64,000 nucleotides of DNA, from positions 37,277 to 101,276 of the forward strand of contig JBCCFL010000018.1 in assembly GCA_039029735.1 (NCBI GenBank). The letters are read 5' to 3'. Made by a program: the position numbers and the translations under genes. Under the pieces are notes generated by a model. It was not told the origin of the DNA, did no database searches, and was given only the letters and a program-made list of their open reading frames with translations. How positions within the stretch are numbered: position 1 is the first letter of the stretch; each line of letters begins with the position of its first letter. This stretch comes from CADEDH01 sp039029735 (GTDB lineage: Bacteria; Actinomycetota; Acidimicrobiia; Acidimicrobiales; SZUA-35). This document shows, piece after piece, positions 1-7,457 of the stretch.

Positions 1-1143
1 CGCTACTTCGGCTTCGTCACCGGTGGCACCGAGCCCGTGGCAAGGGCGGCCGCAGTGATCGCCGCGGCGTGGGACCAGAACGCCGCCGTCCCGGTGATGT
101 CGCCAGTCGCCGCCAGGCTCGACGCCATCGCCAGCACGTGGGTGTGCGACCTGCTCGGCCTCGGCTCGGCCACGGCGACGTTCTGTGGCGGGGCCACCGT
201 GGCCAACCTCACGGCGATCATCGCCGGGCGCGATGCGCTGTTGCGGCGGGCGGGGTGGGACGTCGATGCCGACGGGCTCACCGGAGCCCCGCCGATCGAG
301 GTGGTCACCTCAGCCGAGATCCACGTGTCGGTGCGCAAGGCCCTGCGATTGGCCGGTATCGGACAGCGAGCGGTCATACCCGTCGACACCGACGACGCGG
401 GCCGGCTCCGCGCCGACCGACTGCCCGCCATCGGACCACGAACAATGGTGATCGCCCAGGCTGGCAACGTGAACACCGGCCACAGCGATCCGTTCCCCGA
501 GGTGATTGACGCCGCCCGGGCCACCGAGGCCTGGGTGCACGTCGACGGGGCCTTCGGGCTCTGGGCGGCCGCCAGCGATCACCGGCGCCACCTGGTGGCC
601 GGGATGGAGCACGCCGACTCCTGGGCAACCGACGCCCACAAGTGGCTGAACGTCACCTACGACTCCGCGGTGGCGATCTGCGCCCGGGCTGAGGACCTGC
701 GCCTGGCGATGACTGCCGATGCTGCCTACCTCCCGGGTAGCGACGAGCGCGCCAACATGCACCACGGCATCCAGATGTCGCAGCGGGCGCGGGCGATCGA
801 GGTGTGGGCCGTGTTGGCCACCCTCGGGCGATCAGGCCTCGCGGCCCTCATCGATCGCACCTGCGACCAGGCGGCCCGTTTCGCCGACCGCCTCGCTGCG
901 GCTGGAGTGGGGGCCGAGGTGTTGGCCCCAGTCGTGCTGAACCAGGTGTTGGTGAGCTTCGGCGACGATACGAGGACCGATGCGGTGATCGCCGCTGTCC
1001 AGACCGACGGCACCTGCTGGGTGGGGCCCACCACCTGGCAGGGGCGGCGGGCCATGCGCATCAGCGTGTCGGACGCCGCCACCACCGACGCCGACATCGA
1101 CACCTCCGCAACCGCGATCGCCGCCTGCGCCCACCGGCTCTGA
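1..1143 (+). CDS. PLP-dependent decarboxylase, 5' end outside window
   Basis: Pyridoxal-phosphate decarboxylase of the aromatic-amino-acid/glutamate decarboxylase fold (group II). The reading frame is open from the first base, and the first visible residues (FGFVTGGTEP) match the conserved block that normally lies well inside these proteins, so roughly 80-100 N-terminal residues are missing. A Gly/Ala/Thr-rich cofactor loop (CGGATVANL) and the PLP-binding lysine in TDAHKWLN (residue 214 of the visible part) are present, as is the HVDGAFG block containing the cofactor-ring Asp. The visible part is 380 residues. The substrate cannot be told from sequence; aromatic L-amino acids or aspartate are possible. 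The next gene, a crotonase, starts 79 bases downstream with its own ribosome-binding site, so a shared operon is possible but not shown. Confidence 0.88.
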   Translation, partial: RYFGFVTGGTEPVARAAAVIAAAWDQNAAVPVMSPVAARLDAIASTWVCDLLGLGSATATFCGGATVANLTAIIAGRDALLRRAGWDVDADGLTGAPPIEVVTSAEIHVSVRKALRLAGIGQRAVIPVDTDDAGRLRADRLPAIGPRTMVIAQAGNVNTGHSDPFPEVIDAARATEAWVHVDGAFGLWAAASDHRRHLVAGMEHADSWATDAHKWLNVTYDSAVAICARAEDLRLAMTADAAYLPGSDERANMHHGIQMSQRARAIEVWAVLATLGRSGLAALIDRTCDQAARFADRLAAAGVGAEVLAPVVLNQVLVSFGDDTRTDAVIAAVQTDGTCWVGPTTWQGRRAMRISVSDAATTDADIDTSATAIAACAHRL

Positions 1144-1222
1144 GCCCCAGTTCGACGCCGGTCTTCCGGCGACCCATGATGGTCGTCGCTGGCGCCCATC
1201 TACCGCTGAGGAGGACCACACG

Positions 1223-1999
1223 ATGGCAACGCTCGAGTACTGCGAGGTCGACAAGGCCGACCACATCATGACGGTGACGCTCAATCGTCCCGACAAGCTC
1301 AATGCGTTGCATCCACCGGCCAACGCTGAGTTGGCCGGCGTGTTCGACGACTATGCCGCCGACGACGACCTCTGGGTGGCGATCATCACCGGGGCTGGCC
1401 GTGGCTTCTGTGCCGGCAACGACCTCCGCTACCAGGCGGAGGGCGGCGAGATGTTCCCGGTGCCGATGGGGTTCGCCGGTCTCAGCTCGCGTTTCGACAT
1501 GACCAAGCCCGTGATCGCCGCCGTGAACGGCGTGGCCATGGGTGGGGGGTTCGAGATTGCGCTCGCGTGCGACATCATCCTCGCCGGCGAGAGTGCGAAG
1601 TTCGCCCTGCCCGAACCGAAGGTGGGCCTGGCTGCGCTCGCTGGTGGGCTCCAGCGGCTGCCCCGTCAGATCGGATCGAAGCGGGCACTGGGCATGATCC
1701 TCACCGGCCGCCACGTCCCCGCGGCCGAGGGCTACGAACTCGGGTTCGTGAACAAGGTGGTGCCCGACGACGAACTGATGGCCACGGCCCGTGAGTGGGC
1801 CGGCATGATCGCGGCCAATGCGCCGCTGTCGGTCCGGGCCAGCAAGGACGTGGTGTATCGCAGCCTCGACATGGCGTCGCTCGAGGAGTCGATGGCGGCG
1901 AAATACGACTCGGTGCGGGCCATGGTGCAGTCCGAGGATTTCGTAGAGGGCCCGAAGGCCTTCTCCGAGAAGCGTGCCCCCAACTGGAAGGGCCGCTAG
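1223..1999 (+). CDS. Enoyl-CoA hydratase/isomerase (crotonase) family protein
   Basis: Cytosolic crotonase-fold enzyme of 258 residues, the usual length. It has the oxyanion-hole segments CAGNDL and NGVAMGGG, and both glutamates expected of a true hydratase: one in GGGFEIAL and one in LPEPKVGL. Hydration of a 2-enoyl-CoA in fatty-acid or aromatic-acid degradation is therefore plausible, though chain-length preference cannot be read. The ATG follows a strong ribosome-binding site (GAGGAGG) by about 7 bases. Its stop codon shares the palindrome CTAG with the stop codon of the convergent PhyH gene, so the two genes overlap by four bases tail to tail. Confidence 0.9.
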   Translation: MATLEYCEVDKADHIMTVTLNRPDKLNALHPPANAELAGVFDDYAADDDLWVAIITGAGRGFCAGNDLRYQAEGGEMFPVPMGFAGLSSRFDMTKPVIAAVNGVAMGGGFEIALACDIILAGESAKFALPEPKVGLAALAGGLQRLPRQIGSKRALGMILTGRHVPAAEGYELGFVNKVVPDDELMATAREWAGMIAANAPLSVRASKDVVYRSLDMASLEESMAAKYDSVRAMVQSEDFVEGPKAFSEKRAPNWKGR

Positions 2000-2793
2000 C
2001 GGGGCCAGGCCTGGGGGAAGTACGGGTGGTCGAACTCGGCACCCTCGGGGAGCTCACGCTGCAGCCCGGGGAACTCCGGTGAGGTCTTCCACGGTCGGTG
2101 GGCGTGACGGGCCTCCGAGCTGAGGTACCGCAGGCTCAACGCTCGCCGACGGGTCTCGAACGGGAACCCGGGCGCCGAGTGCAGAGTGAGGAAGTCGAAG
2201 AAGATCACGTCGCCGGGCTGGATCGACCAGCGGCGGATGTCGTAGTCGGCTCGGTTCTCCTCGATCGGGGGGATCTCGTCCAGCGTGCCCTCGGGGAACC
2301 ACTTGGCCTCCTGCTCGAGGAACGTTCGCGGGAGCCGCCACGGCCCGCGGTGCGAACCAGCCCAGAACTCGGGCGCTCCTTCCTCGGGCACAGGGTCGAT
2401 GCTGATCCACGCGCTCACGCCCTGGCCGGTCACGTTGTAGTAAGGCTGGTCCTGATGCCAGGGTGTGCGCTGATGCGTTCCGGGCTCCTTCACCAGAATG
2501 TGGTCGTGGTAGAGCCGCACGGCCGGGGTGACCATCAGTTCGGCCGCCGTCTGGGCTGCCGCCGACCGCAGCGCCACTCGACCGATCTCGTCGATCTCCC
2601 CCCACCGGCTGAAGTCCTCGACGAACAGCCCGGGATCGTCGGGGCCACTGGCCACGATCCTGGCCGGCGACGGGCGCGCCATCGCCTTGTCGATCCCCAA
2701 AGAGATCAGCCCGACTTCGTCGTCGGTGATCAGCCCCCGAATCACCACAACACCGTCACGGGCAAAAGTTGCAACCGTTTCGGCCGTCACCAT
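1996..2793 (-). CDS. Phytanoyl-CoA dioxygenase (PhyH) family protein
   Basis: Predicted Fe(II)/2-oxoglutarate-dependent oxygenase of 265 residues. The iron-binding facial triad is visible as H113-x-D115 in TPWHQDQPYY and H205 in TLHSAPG, with the 2-oxoglutarate-binding arginine just after it in the RRRALSLRY segment. PhyH-family members hydroxylate acyl-CoAs, ectoine, small natural products and others, so the substrate remains open. The ATG has a purine-rich AAAAGGA upstream. It is divergent from the acetyltransferase gene at 2904 and convergent with the crotonase gene. Confidence 0.88.
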   Translation of the reverse strand: MVTAETVATFARDGVVVIRGLITDDEVGLISLGIDKAMARPSPARIVASGPDDPGLFVEDFSRWGEIDEIGRVALRSAAAQTAAELMVTPAVRLYHDHILVKEPGTHQRTPWHQDQPYYNVTGQGVSAWISIDPVPEEGAPEFWAGSHRGPWRLPRTFLEQEAKWFPEGTLDEIPPIEENRADYDIRRWSIQPGDVIFFDFLTLHSAPGFPFETRRRALSLRYLSSEARHAHRPWKTSPEFPGLQRELPEGAEFDHPYFPQAWPR

Positions 2794-2903
2794 GTTCGAG
2801 TCATCGTCCTTTTCGCCCTGGATCGCCTCGCCACCTGGCGATCACACGTGGTCAACCTACAACAACCAGCCGCTCTTCGTCCGGCCGCGACCCCAGCTCA
2901 GCT

Positions 2904-3905
2904 GTGGAGTTTCTGACACTCGCCGATCTGGGCGTCGGCTCTCCGGCCGCTGACGCGGTCGAGGCTGCCGTCGCGGCGACTGCCGAGGTCGACCAATGGT
3001 GCTCCGGGCCCGACTGGATCGAGCCGGTACACCGGGGGTTCGGGAGCGGGGCCGAGCCGATCCTCATCGCCGCCGGAACCGCCAACGATCCCGGATTCGC
3101 CCTGCTCGCCCGCTACCCCGCAGCCAACGGCGAGCCTGCGGTGATCGCCGGCCTCGAGCCGCTCTGGGGCTTCGCCTGCCCGCTCCTGGGTGCGACCCCT
3201 GAACCAGTGGCCGATGCCGTGGTCGCCGCATTGTCGAGCCGCACCGACTGGCACCGGCTGATCCTGCCGGGGTTCGCCCCATCGGTCGAACCGGGGTCGC
3301 GGGCACTGCGGGTGGCCACCCGACTGGCCCGGCTCGGGCCGGTGGGCGCAGCGCCGGGGATCACCAGGATCGAGGCCGAACTGGACGACGGCATCGACGG
3401 GTGGTGGGCCCGGCGCGGTGCCCGGTTCCGTCGCAATCTCCGGCGAGCCCGAGCCGCGGCCGACGAGGCCGGGCTGGCGATCGTCGACGTGAGCACCGAC
3501 CCGAACGCCTACGAACGGATCCTCGCGATCGAGGCACGGTCGTGGAAGGGACGAGAGCTCGACGGGCTGATGAGCCCCTCGATGGAGCTCACCTACCGCA
3601 TCATGACGGGCCGCCTGGCCGCCCTCGGCCGTCTCACCACCTTCGTGGCCACCATCGACGGTGTCGACGTCGGCTACATCCTCGGCGGGCGACGGGGGCG
3701 GCGCTACCGCGGCCTGCAGCTCAGCTACGACGCCGACCACCCGGAGCACTCGATCGGCCATCTCCTCCAGTTGCACCAGATCGAGCAGCTCGCCGACTCG
3801 GGGACCGCCGGTATCTACGACCTCGGAATGGACCTCGACTACAAGCGCCGGTGGGCCGACCGGGCGGTGGAGTCGCTGACGCTGGTGGTGGAACGCGTGA
3901 GATAG
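2904..3905 (+). CDS. GNAT/FemAB-like N-acyltransferase domain protein
   Basis: About 333 residues. The C-terminal half looks like the acetyltransferase fold used by FemAB/CelD-like proteins (BioF2-like, Acetyltransf_6): a basic FRRNLRRARAA helix, the EARSWKG segment, a strand with VATIDGVDVGYIL and a conserved LGMDLDYKRRW end. The N-terminal third has no motif I recognise. These proteins transfer acyl or aminoacyl groups to amines; the substrate here is unknown. The frame stays open upstream to 2769, overlapping the divergent PhyH gene, but residues there are low-quality, so I chose the GTG at 2904. That start lacks a clear ribosome-binding site and is the weak part of the call. Confidence 0.72.
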   Translation: MEFLTLADLGVGSPAADAVEAAVAATAEVDQWCSGPDWIEPVHRGFGSGAEPILIAAGTANDPGFALLARYPAANGEPAVIAGLEPLWGFACPLLGATPEPVADAVVAALSSRTDWHRLILPGFAPSVEPGSRALRVATRLARLGPVGAAPGITRIEAELDDGIDGWWARRGARFRRNLRRARAAADEAGLAIVDVSTDPNAYERILAIEARSWKGRELDGLMSPSMELTYRIMTGRLAALGRLTTFVATIDGVDVGYILGGRRGRRYRGLQLSYDADHPEHSIGHLLQLHQIEQLADSGTAGIYDLGMDLDYKRRWADRAVESLTLVVERVR

Positions 3906-3908
3906 GTT
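3903..3908 (+). promoter_or_regulatory. Possible -10 element for leaderless LLM oxidoreductase gene
   Basis: TAGGTT lies exactly 7 bases before the ATG at 3916, the spacing expected if transcription starts at the start codon. Its TAG is also the stop codon of the upstream acetyltransferase gene, so part of the match is forced and this site is weaker evidence than the others in the window. Confidence 0.35.
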
Positions 3909-3915
3909 GGGGCCC

Positions 3916-4794
3916 ATGATCGACATCGGACGGGTCGGGATCTGGCAGGACGTGCTCAACCGGCATCCCGCCTCCATGGTGAGGGAGGCAGTCGCCGAGC
4001 TCGACGAAGCGGGCTGGCCAACGCTGTGGATCGCCGAGACGGTGAGCCGCGACCCGTTCGTGACCGCGTCGATGATGCTCGACGCCACCTCCTCGATGAA
4101 GGTCGCCACCGGGATCGCCTCGATCTGGGCCCGTGACGCCATGACAACGACGAACGCGTCGATCACGCTGAACGAGGCCCACGACGGCCGGTTCCTCCTC
4201 GGCCTCGGCGTGAGCCACCACACCCTCACCGAGTGGGTACGCAAGCACGATTACTCCAAGCCGCTGTCCACGATGCGCACCTACCTGGAGCGCATGGATG
4301 CCTCGATGTTCCGCGGCGTGCAGCCGGCCGAACCGCCCAACCGCGTGCTCGCCGCTCTCGGTCCGAAGATGCTGGCCCTCTCGGCGGAGATGGCCGACGG
4401 CGCCCACCCCTACTTCGTGCCGGTGGAGCACACCGTCATCGCCCGCGAAGCGATCGGGCCCGACAAGCTTCTGGCCGTCGAGCAGATGGTGGTGCTCGAG
4501 TCCGATGCCGACACCGCACGATCGGTGGCCCGGCAGCACATGGAGGTGTACCTCGGCCTGCCGAACTACGCCAACAACTTGATGCGGATGGGCTTCTCCG
4601 AGGAGGAGATCACCGGTGCGTCCGATCGGCTTGTGGATGCCATCGTGGCCTGGGGCGACATCGATGCCGTGGTGGGCCGCGTGAAGGCTCACCACGATGC
4701 AGGGGCCGACCACGTATGTGTGCAGGTGCTCCAAGCGGATGCGCAGGCGGTGCCCATGGAGGCCTGGCAACGGATCGGCGAGGCGCTGTTGTGA
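3916..4794 (+). CDS. LLM class F420-dependent oxidoreductase
   Basis: Luciferase-like monooxygenase fold (TIM barrel), 292 residues. Markers are the N-terminal IGRVGIW strand, the ATGIASIWARDA segment, and the LGLGVSHH loop that binds the deazaflavin phosphate. It most resembles the actinobacterial F420-dependent group (TIGR03620-like), which moves hydride between F420 and an unidentified organic substrate; flavin-dependent chemistry is an alternative. The ATG at 3916 is preferred over an in-frame TTG at 3907. The gene is translationally coupled (GTGA overlap) to a small membrane-protein gene and then to yihY, suggesting a three-gene operon. Confidence 0.85.
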   Translation: MIDIGRVGIWQDVLNRHPASMVREAVAELDEAGWPTLWIAETVSRDPFVTASMMLDATSSMKVATGIASIWARDAMTTTNASITLNEAHDGRFLLGLGVSHHTLTEWVRKHDYSKPLSTMRTYLERMDASMFRGVQPAEPPNRVLAALGPKMLALSAEMADGAHPYFVPVEHTVIAREAIGPDKLLAVEQMVVLESDADTARSVARQHMEVYLGLPNYANNLMRMGFSEEEITGASDRLVDAIVAWGDIDAVVGRVKAHHDAGADHVCVQVLQADAQAVPMEAWQRIGEALL

Positions 4795-5033
4795 GCATCG
4801 ACGCCAGCACCATCACGCTGTTGATCATGGGCGCCCTCGTGCTCGGTGCCCTCGCTGTGGTGCTCGACCGGGTGAACTTCCCACAGAAGCCCTTCCGTCC
4901 GAAGCGAATCCGCACTGGCACGCGGGGCGCGAGCCGCGACTGGACTGGAGCCCACATCCTCGATGAGGGCGAGGAGGTCCCGCGTGTGAGGCGTGGCGCA
5001 CGCCGGAGCACCGGCGGAGACGACGACGAATGA
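4791..5033 (+). CDS. Small single-pass membrane protein, unknown function
   Basis: 80 residues, not recognised. Residues of about 6-26 (ITLLIMGALVLGALAVVL) form one membrane helix. A short basic stretch (KPFRPKRIR) follows and then a polar tail ending in GGDDDE. Its GTG start overlaps the stop codon of the oxidoreductase gene and its stop codon overlaps the yihY start (ATGA), so the three genes are probably translated in sequence. The tight coupling argues that the protein is real and works with one of its neighbours. Topology is probably N-out/C-in because positive charges follow the helix. Confidence 0.7.
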   Translation: MSIDASTITLLIMGALVLGALAVVLDRVNFPQKPFRPKRIRTGTRGASRDWTGAHILDEGEEVPRVRRGARRSTGGDDDE

Positions 5034-6031
5034 GTGAATGGTGGACGGCGGCCAAGGCCCTCCCCAAGCGGGTGGGCCGCCACAACGTGGTGGTGATGGC
5101 GGCCGGCATCGCCTTCTACGGCCTCCTGGCTCTCGTTCCGACGTTGCTCGCCACCATCTCGATCTACGGCATCGTGAACCAGGGCAACGAGGACGGCATC
5201 CGCGAACAGATCGAGTCGGCTGCCGGTTCATTGGACGACACCACCCAGGCCTTCGTCGAGAGCCTCTTGCGCGACATCACCACCAGCAGCGGCAACGTGT
5301 TCGCGCTCGTGCTCAGCCTCGCCCTGGCCCTGTTCTCCTCGTCGGGTGCGGTCCAGAAACTGATGGTGGCCATCGCCCTCGCCTACGAGGCCGAGGAGAC
5401 ACGGGCGGCCTGGAAGATGCGGCTCCTCGCCTACGGGCTCACGGCCGGCGCCATCGTGGGCGTGGTGCTGATGGTGGGCGTGGTCGGTGTGATACCGGCC
5501 GTGTTGGCCAACGTGAGCCTCGGCGCAGCCGCCGAGGCCGCGATCACGATCCTGCAACTCCCGGTGTTCGCGCTGCTTTTCGCTGGTGGCCTCACGATCC
5601 TCTACCGCTACTCCCCCGATCGCACCCCGGGCACCCGGTGGCTCAATCCCGGTGCGGTGCTGGCCACGGTGCTGTGGCTGCTGCTGGCCATCGCGTTCAG
5701 CGTCTACTCGTCGAACGTGGGCGGGATGCCGGCCTCCTACGGCCTGCTCGGGTCGGTGGCGGCGTTGATGATCTTCCTCCAGCTGACGGCACTGGCCGTG
5801 ATCGTCGGAGCGGAGTTCAATGCGCTCGTCGAGGAAGCCCGGGCCGAGGCGCCCGAGCGGGCGCTACCAGGCCCCGGGGCCGATGCCATGACGCTCGCCA
5901 CCGCCAGCGCGGCAGCCCAAGGCCGCACGGTCCGGCCCGGTCGCCCCGATGACGTCTTCGAGCCGATCGGGCTCGGCAAGGCGTTGCTCGGGCTCGTGGC
6001 CCTGATCGTGCTCGGCCGTAGTCAGCGCTGA
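5030..6031 (+). CDS. YihY/BrkB family inner membrane protein
   Basis: 333 residues with about six hydrophobic helices after a short cytoplasmic start. Family marks are NVVVMAAGIAFYGLLALVPTL near the N-terminus (the conserved A-x2-AFY segment), RYSPDRTPGTRWLNPGAV in the middle and the YGLLGSVAALMIFLQ helix near the end. YihY/BrkB proteins are widespread membrane proteins once annotated as ribonuclease BN; their transport or other activity is not settled. The last 60 residues are a polar tail plus one more hydrophobic stretch. It is the final gene of the coupled LLM/small-protein/yihY operon. Confidence 0.88.
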   Translation: MSEWWTAAKALPKRVGRHNVVVMAAGIAFYGLLALVPTLLATISIYGIVNQGNEDGIREQIESAAGSLDDTTQAFVESLLRDITTSSGNVFALVLSLALALFSSSGAVQKLMVAIALAYEAEETRAAWKMRLLAYGLTAGAIVGVVLMVGVVGVIPAVLANVSLGAAAEAAITILQLPVFALLFAGGLTILYRYSPDRTPGTRWLNPGAVLATVLWLLLAIAFSVYSSNVGGMPASYGLLGSVAALMIFLQLTALAVIVGAEFNALVEEARAEAPERALPGPGADAMTLATASAAAQGRTVRPGRPDDVFEPIGLGKALLGLVALIVLGRSQR

Positions 6032-6067
6032 CGCAGGGCGGCACCAGGGCGGCAAGGGGCCGCGTTC

Positions 6068-6083
6068 GGCCCAGATCTGGGCC
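6068..6083. promoter_or_regulatory. 16-bp perfect palindrome between yihY and the DUF4214 gene
   Basis: GGCCCAGATCTGGGCC reads identically on both strands with no spacer. It lies 37 bases after the yihY stop codon and 120 bases before the next start. A zero-spacer palindrome makes a poor hairpin terminator, so a dimeric repressor site is a better guess. No partner regulator is nearby. Confidence 0.4.
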
Positions 6084-6157
6084 ATTCGGACCATGGCATG
6101 GGCCGTTGGGACCATGCGTGTTGGTGCATGTCTGCCCATCGATCTGGATCGTTCGAC

Positions 6158-6197
6158 ATCTTACTTTCAGTGAGTATCCAACCACTGAAAGTGAGAT
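6158..6197 (+). promoter_or_regulatory. 15-bp inverted repeat with 10-base spacer just before the DUF4214/glycosidase start
   Basis: Arms 6158-6172 (ATCTTACTTTCAGTG) and 6183-6197 (CACTGAAAGTGAGAT) pair at 14 of 15 positions, plus one G-T pair. The right arm ends 6 bases before the TTG start of the next gene. It could be an operator for a dimeric regulator or an RNA hairpin that hides the start region. It is unusually A/T-rich for this genome and no ribosome-binding site is visible between it and the start. Confidence 0.55.
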
Positions 6198-6203
6198 TCT
6201 CGT

Positions 6204-7331
6204 TTGCGGGTACTCGCCGTCCTCCTCGCACTCTTTTCGACCCTGACCGCATCACTCTCGTTCTCGAACACACTCGCGACCGCCGCCCCGCCGCCGCTCT
6301 CGATCACCTGCGATTCCACCGGAGCGCACACGGCCCGCCTCTACCGCACCCTCTTCGGCCGCCTGCCGGACGAAGGCGGTCTGGCCAACGGAGTCCGCCT
6401 CCGGCGCCGCGGCTACGCAGGCCACCAGGTCGCCCACGTCATGATGCGGTCGAACGAGTACCGCCGGATCTACTCCGGCGTGAGCGACGCCGCCTTCGTC
6501 AACATCATCTACCGCAACCTCTTCGGCCGCACCGCCGACAGCAGCGGGCATGCGCACTGGCTCAGGGTGATCCAGAACCACGGCCGGCACCGGATGGTCG
6601 ACTGGATCACGGCGTCGGGGGATGTGGCCCAGCGATGGCCCTACCGAACGTCCTCGGCCTGCCGGACGGGGGCCAGGCTCGGGCTCGTCGAGGTGGAACC
6701 CGGCCTCCTTGCTGGTCGTAACGGATCGACGGTCACCGTGGTGGCCGACCGCACCCTCGTCGACTTCAACGCCGTCACCGGACGGCCCACCCATGCGTGG
6801 GCCGTGGGCGGCCATGTGGTGGCCAACGCCAACTGGTTCACCGATGGCGGCACACCGATCGGGCCGCTGGTGGCCCGCGGCACCTTGTCGGGCACGCGGG
6901 ACAACTCGACCCGAGGCCAGATCATCCGCCTCCGTCCAGGGTGCAACGGCGCCGGCCACAACCAATGGGCTCACGTGTGGATGGGGCAGACCTACCGACC
7001 CGGGCGCTGCGTCGAGGCGGCGGTGTCGGGCATCTCCATCGTGCACCAGGGGGTACGGGCCGACGCATTCCCCGGCATCAACCTGACGAACGGCTACACG
7101 AACAAGAGCAAGGCCCACAGCTTCATCGGGATCAACGGGCAGGAAGTGGTGATCATCACCACCACGTCGATGACCACGCGACAGCTCGCCGACTACGCCA
7201 TCTCGATCGGCGTCACCGAAGGCCTGATGCTCGACGGCGGCGGATCCACCCAGATCAAGACTCCAGCGGGATCGATCCACTCCGACCGCGCCGTCACCAG
7301 CTTCGTGGTCCTGAACTCCCGGATGGCCTGA
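6204..7331 (+). CDS. Secreted DUF4214 / phosphodiester glycosidase (NAGPA-like) fusion protein
   Basis: 375 residues. The first 28 form a signal peptide ending ATAAPPP. Residues of about 40-135 hold two copies of the DUF4214-type motif LYRTLFGRLPDEGG and IYRNLFGRTADSSG, a repeat found in surface proteins and glycan enzymes. The C-terminal part resembles the phosphodiester glycosidase (NAGPA/DUF2233) fold, with the ANWF loop and the hallmark LDGGGSTQ near the end. A role in cell-surface glycan or polymer trimming is likely, but the substrate is unknown. The TTG start is forced by the signal peptide; no better in-frame start exists. A large inverted repeat sits directly upstream. The gene stands alone and is convergent with the PBP operon. 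Confidence 0.78.
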   Translation: MRVLAVLLALFSTLTASLSFSNTLATAAPPPLSITCDSTGAHTARLYRTLFGRLPDEGGLANGVRLRRRGYAGHQVAHVMMRSNEYRRIYSGVSDAAFVNIIYRNLFGRTADSSGHAHWLRVIQNHGRHRMVDWITASGDVAQRWPYRTSSACRTGARLGLVEVEPGLLAGRNGSTVTVVADRTLVDFNAVTGRPTHAWAVGGHVVANANWFTDGGTPIGPLVARGTLSGTRDNSTRGQIIRLRPGCNGAGHNQWAHVWMGQTYRPGRCVEAAVSGISIVHQGVRADAFPGINLTNGYTNKSKAHSFIGINGQEVVIITTTSMTTRQLADYAISIGVTEGLMLDGGGSTQIKTPAGSIHSDRAVTSFVVLNSRMA

Positions 7332-7363
7332 CCGCCGTGCCCCACACGAGCACAACGCCCGAA

Positions 7364-7405
7364 GAGTTCGCCCGCGAACTCCCGAAGGGCCCCCTCCGGG
7401 GGCCC
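7364..7405. terminator. Back-to-back hairpins between convergent genes
   Basis: Two perfect 8-bp stems follow each other: 7364-7371 with 7374-7381 (GAGTTCGC, 2-base loop) and 7387-7394 with 7398-7405 (GGGCCCCC, 3-base loop). They lie between the ends of two convergent transcription units. Neither side has a T run, as is common in high-GC actinobacteria. A further 7-bp inverted repeat (7431-7437 with 7448-7454) lies beside the stop codon of the minus-strand gene. Confidence 0.6.
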
Positions 7406-7457
7406 GGCCCGAATGGCCTGACGAGGAGCGTGTCGCCAATCCGCCGTGGCGACAGCT

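Noticed and set aside
2769..2903. Upstream extension of the GNAT gene to an in-frame start at 2769
   Set aside because: It would overlap the start of the divergent PhyH gene, and the added 45 residues are Pro/Ser/Arg-rich without resemblance to the domain.
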